Below, piece after piece: positions 39,441 through 46,527 of a DNA stretch of 64,000 nt; the first letter of the stretch is position 1; every line of letters begins with the position of its first letter. Position numbers and translations under genes: made by a program. The stretch lies in NCBI GenBank assembly GCA_026393675.1, contig JAPKZQ010000040.1, positions 1 through 64,000 of the forward strand, in the 5' to 3' direction. A model generated the notes under the pieces. It saw nothing but the letters and a program-made list of their open reading frames with translations, searched no databases and was not told the origin of the DNA. The DNA is from Acidobacteriota bacterium. GTDB lineage: Bacteria; Acidobacteriota; Vicinamibacteria; Vicinamibacterales; JAKQTR01.

Positions 39441-41039
39441 GTGAACAGTCTGCTGATCTCCCCCCGGTTCCCCTCGACCTTCTGGTCATACGAGCCAATT
39501 CTCGAGCTGGTCGGCAAGAAAGCCTTGATGCCCCCGCTCGGCTTGATCACGGTCGCGGCGCTGCTGCCTGATAGCTGGACGTGCCGGCTGGTGGATTGCA
39601 ACGTCCGACCCGTCACCGACGCGGAGTGGGCCTGGGCCGACATCGTTCTGCTGTCGGCCATGATCGTCCAGAAGCCGCACCTGCTGGAGCTGGTCGCGGA
39701 GGCCAAGCGCCGCAACAAGCCGGTCGTCGTTGGCGGGCCGTACGCGACGGCACTCCCCGACGAACTGCGGAACGCCGGCGCCGACTTCCTCGTCCTCGAT
39801 GAGGCCGAGCTGACGCTGCCACCATTTCTCGAGGCCCTGACGCAGGGCGTCGCCGGGGGCACCTTCACTGCCGGCGGGGCGAAGCCCGATGTGACCACGA
39901 CGCCGGCCCCGCGCTTCGACCTGCTGGAACTGGCCGCCTACGACTCGATGTCCATCCAGTTCTCCCGAGGGTGTCCCTTCCTCTGCGAGTTCTGCGACAT
40001 CATCGTGCTGTACGGTCGGCGCCCGCGGACGAAGAGGCCGGACCAGATGCTGGCCGAGATGGATCGGCTTCACCAACTCGGGTGGCGCGGTACTGTCTTC
40101 ATCGTCGACGACAACTTCGTCGGCAATCGCCAAGCGGCCAAAGAGATGCTGCGCGAGCTGGTCGGCTGGCAGGCCACGCGTGGCTTTCCGTTCCACTTCG
40201 ACACCGAGGCGTCGGTCGACCTCGCCCAGGACCAGGAGTTGCTCGACCTCATGGTGGCCTGCGCGTTCAGGTCGGTCTTCCTCGGCATCGAAACCCCCGA
40301 TGCCGAGAGTTTGGAGCGTACGCTCAAGCACCAGAACCTCCGCCAGCCGCTCGACGAGGCGGTCGACACCATTACGGGATCCGGCATCCGCGTGATGGGC
40401 GGGTTCGTCATCGGGTTCGACGGGGAGGCGGCAGGCGCCGGGTCACGCATCGTGGCGTTTGTCGAGCGTACGGCGATTCCGACCGCGTTCGTGTCGATGC
40501 TGCAGGCGCTCCCGGGGACGGCCCTGTGGGATCGCCTGGGCCGCGAGGGCAGGCTTCGCGACACGGCGACCGCCTCGGGCAACCAGACGTATCTGACCAA
40601 CTTCGCGCCGACCCGGCCGCTTTCACAGGTCGCCCGGGAGTTCGTGGAGGCGTTCGAGCGGCTGTACGAGCCGCGCGCGTACCTCGACCGCACGTGGCGG
40701 TACTTCCTTGCGCTTGGCGCGACTAGACGCGTGGCGCGGCCCGTCCAGGCTACCCCACCGTCGGTCCGGGAGGTGCTGCGGACGCTTCCAGCCCTCATTC
40801 GCATTCTCTGGCGCCAGGGTCTGGCCCGCCGCACGCGCTGGCGCTTCTGGCACCATCTGGTGAGCATCAGTCGCCACAATCCGGGTGCGCTGGCTGACTA
40901 CGTGACGGTGTGCGCCCTCAACGAGCACTTCCTGGTGTTCAGGCGGTTGGTGCGCCGCGGCATCGACGTACAGTTGGATGCCATGCGCGCGCCCGACCTG
41001 TTGCCGGCGGAATCGGAACCTGCCGTCGTCGTCTCCTGA
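39441..41039 (+). CDS. B12-binding radical SAM protein (DUF4070 type)
   Basis: A 532-residue cobalamin-dependent radical SAM enzyme. The N-terminal B12-binding region (about 1-150) has SFxxxW-type entry residues and KALMPPLGLITVAALLP. The [4Fe-4S] site is C178-x3-C182-x2-C185 (RGCPFLCEFCD). VFIVDDNFVGNR and FLGIETPDAESL are later core motifs, and a DUF4070-like C-terminus follows. The family includes hopanoid methylase HpnP, but no hopanoid genes are nearby, so I do not assign that role. GTG 39441 (VNSLLISPRFPSTFW) is the family-like start. A TGCTATCCT box ends 11 bp before it. Confidence 0.88.
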   Translation: MNSLLISPRFPSTFWSYEPILELVGKKALMPPLGLITVAALLPDSWTCRLVDCNVRPVTDAEWAWADIVLLSAMIVQKPHLLELVAEAKRRNKPVVVGGPYATALPDELRNAGADFLVLDEAELTLPPFLEALTQGVAGGTFTAGGAKPDVTTTPAPRFDLLELAAYDSMSIQFSRGCPFLCEFCDIIVLYGRRPRTKRPDQMLAEMDRLHQLGWRGTVFIVDDNFVGNRQAAKEMLRELVGWQATRGFPFHFDTEASVDLAQDQELLDLMVACAFRSVFLGIETPDAESLERTLKHQNLRQPLDEAVDTITGSGIRVMGGFVIGFDGEAAGAGSRIVAFVERTAIPTAFVSMLQALPGTALWDRLGREGRLRDTATASGNQTYLTNFAPTRPLSQVAREFVEAFERLYEPRAYLDRTWRYFLALGATRRVARPVQATPPSVREVLRTLPALIRILWRQGLARRTRWRFWHHLVSISRHNPGALADYVTVCALNEHFLVFRRLVRRGIDVQLDAMRAPDLLPAESEPAVVVS

Positions 41040-41128
41040 CGTCGGTCAGGTAGCGTCGTCGGGCCGAGGATCCGCCTCACGCGAATCAGCACCACCGCCA
41101 GCATCTGGAAGGAAGGTCCAGCCAGTTG

Positions 41129-41443
41129 TCAGGCGACCCTCAGCGGCTTGATGCGCGCGACCTCAGACTTCATGGTCCGAGCCGCATCCCACAGGTCCAC
41201 AGCGCGCTGCGCGTTGAGCCAGAACTCGGGCGAGTTGCCGAAGAGGCGCGAGAGCCGCAGCGCCATGCCCGAACTCACCGCCCGACACCCCCGAAGCAAC
41301 TCGTTGATCGACTGGCGGGAGACGCCCACGGCCTCAGCAAGGCTGGAAACCGTGAGTCCGTAGTCCGGCAGGAAGTCCTCCCGCAGCATCTCGCCGGGAT
41401 GTGTGGGCCGGCGCATCAACGCGCCGGTGTTTGGAATACTCAT
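41129..41443 (-). CDS. higA: HigA-type antitoxin (XRE HTH)
   Basis: A 104-residue antitoxin. PTHPGEMLREDFLPDYGL starts the HigA pattern; the HTH is SSLAEAVGVSRQSINELLRG, and LSRLFGNSPEFWLNAQRAVDLW completes the family signature. ATG 41443 has GAGG six bases before it. It should bind its own operator and neutralise HigB. The toxin gene next to it (41457-41678) looks broken, so this antitoxin may now be an orphan. Confidence 0.9.
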   Translation of the reverse strand: MSIPNTGALMRRPTHPGEMLREDFLPDYGLTVSSLAEAVGVSRQSINELLRGCRAVSSGMALRLSRLFGNSPEFWLNAQRAVDLWDAARTMKSEVARIKPLRVA

Positions 41444-41456
41444 GTCAGACCTCATC

Positions 41457-41678
41457 TCAGTGGTAGTCCGTGATCTCCACATCATAGGCGTCGCCATCGA
41501 CGCATCTGAAGCAGATGCGCCATTGATCGTTGACAGAGATGGCGTGCTGTCCCTTCCGGCCGCGATCGAGCTGGTGCAACCGGTTGCCGGGCGGGACCTT
41601 CAGATCATCAAGGCGCGCCGCCACGGCGTACCAGCGTCTCGATCAAGCGCTCGATCGATTTCTGAAAGAGGTGAGGAT
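41457..41678 (-). pseudogene. higB: Broken higB toxin gene
   Basis: The C-terminal half reads LDDLKVPPGNRLHQLDRGRK, then GQHAISVNDQWRICFRCVDGD, and ends DVEITDYH. This is a clear HigB/RelE-family toxin (plasmid killer type). Upstream in the same frame is ILTSFRNRSSA, the N-terminal SFR pattern, then a TGA at 41643-41645. Only about 17 residues remain between SFRNR and LDDL instead of roughly 35-45, so there is both an internal deletion and a stop. It lies just upstream of higA in the usual toxin-antitoxin order. Confidence 0.8.
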
Positions 41679-41730
41679 TGCTGCGTAGAGAACTTGACTC
41701 AATAACTCAGATCCGGGTCAATCAAGACTT

Positions 41731-42438
41731 CTAGACAATGATCCTCTGGAAGATCCGATTGCTCGATGACAGATCCTCGAAGAACTTGGGATTCCATGGA
41801 CGAAGGCTCGTCCCCACTAGTCCGGCAAGATCGTGCTGGTGGACTTCGAAGCCATAATCATGCACGCCAATGAAGTCCGAGGCCTTCAGGTCGCCAGCGA
41901 ACAGCTGTACCTCTCGGGCCTTGTTTCCGTTGTCACAATAGAGAAACACCGACGGCCCTCGGTTGACGAGCTTCTGAATGATTGTTCGCGTTTTCGGATG
42001 AAAGATATCGCGACGATAAACTCGCCCACCCAACTTCCGAACGAGACGCAGCGCCCGATAGTTGGCGCGCTTTGTCGGGGCTGTTTTCCGTTGCAAGTCG
42101 AACGTGAAGAACCTCGCGCCGTTCAGGTATGCGTAAGTGGCGAGGTAACAGGAAAAAGCACCGGAGCCGGTCCCCAATTCGACAATGACCTTGGGCCGCT
42201 GAGAAGCCAGGAATACGTCAATGGTGAAAATGTCTGACCATTTCCGTTCTATCACCGTGCCAGCGTAGGCCCGCCAACCGCCATCGGGACGCTCACCCAA
42301 CAAGCTCGCCAAGGTGAGACTTTCGACCTGGCGGTCACAAAAGATCGACCAGTCATGCTTCACGCCCGCACCTGTGGCCCGGCGTACCGCCTCGACGAAT
42401 GCCCGCGGGATCAACGACCGCGCGATGTGGGATCTCAT
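41731..42438 (-). CDS. Class I SAM-dependent methyltransferase-like protein
   Basis: A 235-residue protein with the Rossmann motif I VIVELGTGSGAFSCYLA (about 84-100). An acidic end of strand 2 (FFTFDLQ), FLYCDNGNKAREVQLFAGDL and FIGVHDYG follow. The layout resembles CmcI-like or small glycan-modifying methyltransferases; substrate unknown. Codon and base use is less GC-rich than the neighbours, and the surrounding 42439-43100 is also less GC-rich, which suggests acquisition by transfer. Confidence 0.78.
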   Translation of the reverse strand: MRSHIARSLIPRAFVEAVRRATGAGVKHDWSIFCDRQVESLTLASLLGERPDGGWRAYAGTVIERKWSDIFTIDVFLASQRPKVIVELGTGSGAFSCYLATYAYLNGARFFTFDLQRKTAPTKRANYRALRLVRKLGGRVYRRDIFHPKTRTIIQKLVNRGPSVFLYCDNGNKAREVQLFAGDLKASDFIGVHDYGFEVHQHDLAGLVGTSLRPWNPKFFEDLSSSNRIFQRIIV

Positions 42439-43100
42439 CGATTCCGCCTCCAGCCTGATGGGTCAAAGCCCTCGAACTCAAGTTCACCGTAATCATATCG
42501 CGTCATTCAATCGGGCGGCTTCGCCAATTCAGCCTCAACGGGCAGTGCGTGTAGATTCGACACGCCGCACGGCGCACTACCCCACATGCCTCTTCGCCGC
42601 GGCTCCTCCCTCGGGTCTGCCGAGATCGTGGCGTCGCTCCCGTCTACTTCAACCAGCCCAAGACGACGTAGTTGACCTCTCGCTCACGCCCACAAGTCCG
42701 GCACGTTTCCGTTGACGCCTACCGCAGGGTCCGGAAGCTGTCAGGACTCGCGCGGATGCGCGAGATTGACGACGATGACATCAAGTTCCGGCGCTACATA
42801 GAGCGCCTGGGCGGACCACCGCAGGCGGCGCCCTGAAGTCGAGTATTCTGGCGTCGCGTCATGGTTGCATGGAACCGGACGGCGAGGGGCGCCGCCGAGT
42901 ACGCGTCGGCCACGCGCCAGTGATGCGTCGGAAGCGACTATAGCGACGGCTCGGCGCCGACGTGCCCTGGCCCAGACATAGGCAGCGCCCCCCCCAGCGG
43001 AGACGCCGAGTTCGCGCCAAGGCGAGCGTCCAGCCGTACACAGAAAGGGCGGTAGGAACCCCTAGGTGGCTACCTATTGGCTACCTACCGCCTCGAAAAC
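42439..43100. other. 660-bp stretch without a convincing gene
   Basis: No full-length gene is visible. A short open stretch at 42673-42837 ends in DIKFRRYIERLGGPPQAAP and has a protein-like composition, but it begins after a stop with no good start; it could be a gene relic. GGCTACCTA is repeated at 43064 and 43078, next to tRNA-Pro. Confidence 0.5.
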
Positions 43101-43177
43101 TGGTCGGGATGACTGGATTCGAACCAGCGACCCCCTGAACCCCATTCAGGTGCGCTACCAAACTGCGCTACATCCCG
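43101..43177 (-). tRNA. tRNA-Pro (GGG)
   Basis: A 77-nt cloverleaf on the minus strand. The acceptor CGGGATG pairs with CATCCCG, followed by A and an encoded CCA. The anticodon stem CCTGA/TCAGG holds loop ATGGGGT (anticodon GGG, with G37 as usual for proline). The T-loop is GTTCGAATC. It lies 23 bp after the MerR gene on the same strand and may be read from its transcript. Confidence 0.96.
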
Positions 43178-43200
43178 ATCTCAACTCCATGCGATGGGCA

Positions 43201-43722
43201 TCATGTCCTGCGACGTGGTGCCCTGCTCTTTCCTCCCGCGGCGGCGTCCGGCGTCTTTTCAGTCTGCGTCACGCGCTCACCCGCCGCCTCAGCACCGATA
43301 TCGAGCAGCGTCGGTTGTCCGGATCCCGCTACCTTCCGAGGCTTCGCAGCGTGAACCGGCGGGCCGCCCAGCATCTCGAGCAACGACCGCAATTCGCCCT
43401 TGATGCCGTCCAGCTTCCGCCGAGCGCCAGGTGCCACACCCGCCGGTATCCCATCATCGGCCGTATGTGCGTCGCCGTCAAGCCTGCGCCGCGCACCAGC
43501 CAGCGTCAGCCCTTCGCCATACACGAGCTGTCTGATCCGGAGCACCCGCTCGACGTCACTCCGCCGATAGACGCGCGGCGTGCCAGGAGTTCTCGCAAAG
43601 CCGAGCGTCGGAAACTCCGATTCCCAGGACCTCAGCACATACGGCTGCACGCTCGCGATCTCGCAAACGTCCGCTGCCTTGAACAGCTCCCGATCCGGAA
43701 TCTCTGCGATGGTATCAGCCAC
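43201..43722 (-). CDS. MerR-family transcriptional regulator
   Basis: A 173-residue regulator. The winged HTH is FKAADVCEIASVQPYVLRSW followed by TPGTPRVYRRSDVERVLRI and YGEGLTLAGARRRL (about 14-82). The C-terminal half is a short helix (RRKLDGIKGELRSLLEML) and a basic unstructured tail, with no metal-binding cysteines. It is like the short MerR proteins found beside der or HU/IHF genes in several phyla. It starts 6 bp after der ends and so is in the same transcript. Confidence 0.88.
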   Translation of the reverse strand: MADTIAEIPDRELFKAADVCEIASVQPYVLRSWESEFPTLGFARTPGTPRVYRRSDVERVLRIRQLVYGEGLTLAGARRRLDGDAHTADDGIPAGVAPGARRKLDGIKGELRSLLEMLGGPPVHAAKPRKVAGSGQPTLLDIGAEAAGERVTQTEKTPDAAAGGKSRAPRRRT

Positions 43723-43728
43723 GTACTT

Positions 43729-45207
43729 CTAGCGAAAAAGTATACCACGCCCTCCGCGCTTCATCCTGTCTGAGCGCTTCCGCGATCGCGCCCGCACTTG
43801 AATGCGAATCGGCGTTCCCACATAACCAAACGCCTCGCGCAACTTATTCACCAGGAAGCGCTGATACGAGAAGTGAAACGTCGTCGCCACGTTGGTGAAG
43901 AACACGAATGTCGGCGGGGCGATGCCCACCTGTGTGGCATAGAGGATGCGCACCTCGCGGCGCCCCTTCACCACCGGAGGATTGGCAGCCACAATCATCT
44001 CGACGAACCGGTTCAATTCGCCAGTCGGCACCCGACGGCGCCGCGCCTCGGCCACCCGGTCTATCGTCTCCAGCAACTTGGGCACCCGCTCACCGGTCAC
44101 CGCCGAAATGTGCAGCAGCGGCGCGTACTCCAGGAACTTCAGCTTCCGCTTGAGTTCGTCGTCGAACTCCGCGGCGGCAGTGGGCCCCTTCTCCTTCATC
44201 AGGTCCCACTTGTTGGCCGCGACAATCAGCCCGCGTCCGGCCTTGTCGGCCTCGCCCGCGATCGTGCCGTCCTGATCGGTGGGCCCTTCGACGGCGTCGA
44301 GCAACAGCACGACGACGTCGGCGCTCGCGATGGCACGGCGCGCCTGGAGCACGCTCACGGCTTCGACGGCGCCCGCGCCCGCCACTTTTCCTGAGCGCCT
44401 GATTCCGGCCGTGTCCACAATCCGAAAACGCCGCCGGTGCCAGTTCAGCACCATATCCACGGCATCCCGGGTTGTCCCTGGCATATCACTGACGAGCATG
44501 CGTTCCTCGCGCATCAACCGATTGACCAGCGACGACTTGCCGACGTTCGGCCGCCCCACGATCGCGACCGCCGTTTCAATCTGCTCATCGGCCAGATCGC
44601 GTTCCACTCCCGGTGCCTCCGACCCGCCTGCCGTCTCCGCTTCAGTTTCCCGCCCTTCGCCGCCCGGGCGGCACGCGTGCGCGACAATCTGCTCGAGCAG
44701 ATCTCCAATGCCATGTCCGTGCTCGGCGGACACCTCGACCACCGGCTCAAAGCCGAGTGCGTAGAATTCCAGACCGCCGGCTTTAGCCCGATTGTCGTCG
44801 CACTTGTTCAACACCATGACGACCGGTTTCCCCGAGGTTCTGAGCGCCGCCGCGATCTCCTCGTCGGACAACATCTTGCCGTCTGTCGCGTCCACGACAA
44901 ACAGCACAAGGTCGGCTCCCGCAATCGCCCGGTGACCGCCGCCAACGACCAGGTCTCGGAGCGGGTCAGCGCTGGCACCGAACATCCCGCCGGTATCGCA
45001 GAGCTGGAAGGTCGCCCCCTGCCACGAGACGGGCATCGCAATGACATCTCGCGTGGTGCCGGCGATTGGCGCAACGATGGCGCGCCGCTTCCCTGCCATG
45101 CGGTTAAACAGGGTCGACTTCCCGACGTTCGGGCGACCGACGAGGACGACGGACGGGAGCGGCCGTGGCACGTGCTGTGAGGTCCTTTCGTGTTGCGGAT
45201 CGATCAT
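43729..45207 (-). CDS. der: Ribosome biogenesis GTPase Der (EngA)
   Basis: A 492-residue tandem GTPase acting in 50S subunit assembly. Domain 1 has GRPNVGKSTLFNRMAG (about 25-40), DTGG and NKCD. Domain 2 has GRPNVGKSSLVNRLM (about 215-229), DTAGI and NKWD, and a KH-like C-terminal domain follows (FFTNVATTFHFSYQRFLVNKLREAFG). The linker between domains is acidic and long. ATG 45207 adds about 18 residues before the first strand; GTG 45171 is an alternative. Divergent from the HU gene. Confidence 0.95.
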   Translation of the reverse strand: MIDPQHERTSQHVPRPLPSVVLVGRPNVGKSTLFNRMAGKRRAIVAPIAGTTRDVIAMPVSWQGATFQLCDTGGMFGASADPLRDLVVGGGHRAIAGADLVLFVVDATDGKMLSDEEIAAALRTSGKPVVMVLNKCDDNRAKAGGLEFYALGFEPVVEVSAEHGHGIGDLLEQIVAHACRPGGEGRETEAETAGGSEAPGVERDLADEQIETAVAIVGRPNVGKSSLVNRLMREERMLVSDMPGTTRDAVDMVLNWHRRRFRIVDTAGIRRSGKVAGAGAVEAVSVLQARRAIASADVVVLLLDAVEGPTDQDGTIAGEADKAGRGLIVAANKWDLMKEKGPTAAAEFDDELKRKLKFLEYAPLLHISAVTGERVPKLLETIDRVAEARRRRVPTGELNRFVEMIVAANPPVVKGRREVRILYATQVGIAPPTFVFFTNVATTFHFSYQRFLVNKLREAFGYVGTPIRIQVRARSRKRSDRMKRGGRGILFR

Positions 45208-45239
45208 AGCGCGAAAGCGTTCGGAGCCGAACCAATTCC

Positions 45240-45268
45240 TTGACAGGCTAAGTCTATGTTTCTATGAT
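45240..45268 (+). promoter_or_regulatory. Consensus sigma70 promoter of the HU/IHF gene
   Basis: TTGACA (45240-45245), 17-bp spacer, TATGAT (45263-45268). Transcription would start near 45275, giving a ~29-nt leader. It is among the strongest promoter matches in the window. Confidence 0.88.
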
Positions 45269-45303
45269 AGTTAGCAATTGTTCAGAGAGGGAGCACGGTC
45301 GGC

Positions 45304-45573
45304 ATGATAAAGGTCGACATCGTCGACGAGGTGGCCCGCGCGGCAAACATCACCAAGGTCAAGGCCGAAATGGCCGTCGACGCGGTGTTTGACACGATGC
45401 GGATCTCCATGCAGCGAGGCGAGCGGATAGAGCTTCGCGGCTTCGGTGTCTTTCAGGTCAAGCCCCGCAAGCGCGGCATCGGCCGTAACCCACGGACCGG
45501 CAAGGAAGTTAGGATTCCTCCGGGCCGCACCATCCGATTCAAACCCGGGAAAGACCTCCAGGCGCTCGGCTAA
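45304..45573 (+). CDS. HU/IHF-family DNA-binding protein
   Basis: An 89-residue nucleoid protein. The helical N-terminus (VDIVDEVARAANITKVKAEM) is followed by ELRGFGVFQVKPRKRGIGRNP and RTGKEVRIPPGRTIRFKPGK, the conserved DNA-wrapping arms with the PP intercalation site. Its IHF-alpha-like arm sequence does not decide HU versus IHF. AGGGAG lies 10 bp before the ATG. The M50 peptidase follows after 33 bp. Confidence 0.95.
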   Translation: MIKVDIVDEVARAANITKVKAEMAVDAVFDTMRISMQRGERIELRGFGVFQVKPRKRGIGRNPRTGKEVRIPPGRTIRFKPGKDLQALG

Positions 45574-45606
45574 CCGGGGCCTGGCTGCCAGACCCTCGAG
45601 TCATTC

Positions 45607-46512
45607 GTGTCCGATTTGCAGCCCAGAACTGATCGCAAGTGGTTGAACGCGTTGCTGTTGGCCGCCACGCTGGCGACGACCACCCTCACCGGTGCGTGCC
45701 ATTGGCTCTCGTTTGAATCGGACTTTCAGGCGGTTGATCCCCAGCTCACGCTGGGGGCAGTCGCCAACGGCCTGTGGTACTCCTTGACGATCCTGGCGAT
45801 TCTTGGGGCGCACGAACTGGGGCACTACCTGGCCTGCCGCTACTACGGCATCAACGCATCGCTCCCCTATTTCCTGCCCATTCCATTCCCGCTGACCGGA
45901 ACCGCTGGAGCCTTCATCCGGATTCGGCAGCCCATCACCACCAAACGCGCTCTGTTTGATATCGGGATTGCCGGTCCACTGGCCGGATTTGTCGTCGCTG
46001 TCCCAGCCCTCGTCATCGGCATGGTGATGTCCCGTGTCGTTGGAGGACCCTCGGATTTTGCCGGGGTTTCGCTCGGAGAACCACTCCTGTTTAAGGCAGT
46101 CAGTTGGCTGATCTGGGGAACCCCTCCAGAAACCGCGTCGATCAACATGCACCCGATGGCATTCGCCGCGTGGTTTGGCCTGCTGGCGACCGCCCTCAAC
46201 CTGATTCCGATTGGGCAGTTCGACGGCGGGCATATCGCGTATGCCACGCTCGGACGGCATGCGCACAAAGTCACCCTTGTCGCGGTGGTGTTCGCGGTCG
46301 GCCTGAGTGTGTACTCGTCGTCGTGGGTCGTGTGGACGTTACTCGCCGTGGGACTTCTGTTCGCGTTTGGCTGGCGGCATCCCGCTGTCTGGGATGAGGC
46401 GGAACCGCTCGATCCCTCCAGGCGCTGGCTTGCGCTCCTGGCGCTGGTCATCCTGGTGCTCTGCTTTACGCCAGCTCCCATCGAGCCGCTCGACCTGCTC
46501 CAGCCGAAGTAG
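45607..46512 (+). CDS. Site-2 protease family metallopeptidase (M50)
   Basis: A 301-residue membrane protease with about six hydrophobic segments. The zinc site is H69-E-x2-H73 (GAHELGHYLACRYYG) and the third ligand lies in NLIPIGQFDGGH. FDIGIAGPLAGF is the other family motif. The cysteine in GACHW is probably not a lipid site since it is too far in. Such proteases cleave membrane-bound anti-sigma factors or other single-span proteins; no substrate is adjacent. It starts with GTG. Confidence 0.9.
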   Translation: MSDLQPRTDRKWLNALLLAATLATTTLTGACHWLSFESDFQAVDPQLTLGAVANGLWYSLTILAILGAHELGHYLACRYYGINASLPYFLPIPFPLTGTAGAFIRIRQPITTKRALFDIGIAGPLAGFVVAVPALVIGMVMSRVVGGPSDFAGVSLGEPLLFKAVSWLIWGTPPETASINMHPMAFAAWFGLLATALNLIPIGQFDGGHIAYATLGRHAHKVTLVAVVFAVGLSVYSSSWVVWTLLAVGLLFAFGWRHPAVWDEAEPLDPSRRWLALLALVILVLCFTPAPIEPLDLLQPK

Positions 46513-46527
46513 TTCCTGGGGACGGTT

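Noticed and set aside
39441-41039. Hopanoid C2-methylase HpnP
   Set aside because: The DUF4070-type radical SAM family is broad and no hopanoid genes are near. The sequence alone does not separate subfamilies.
42673-42837. Small protein ending RRYIERLGGPPQAAP
   Set aside because: It is protein-like in composition but has no start codon with a ribosome site, follows a stop directly and matches no family I know. Kept only as a possible relic.
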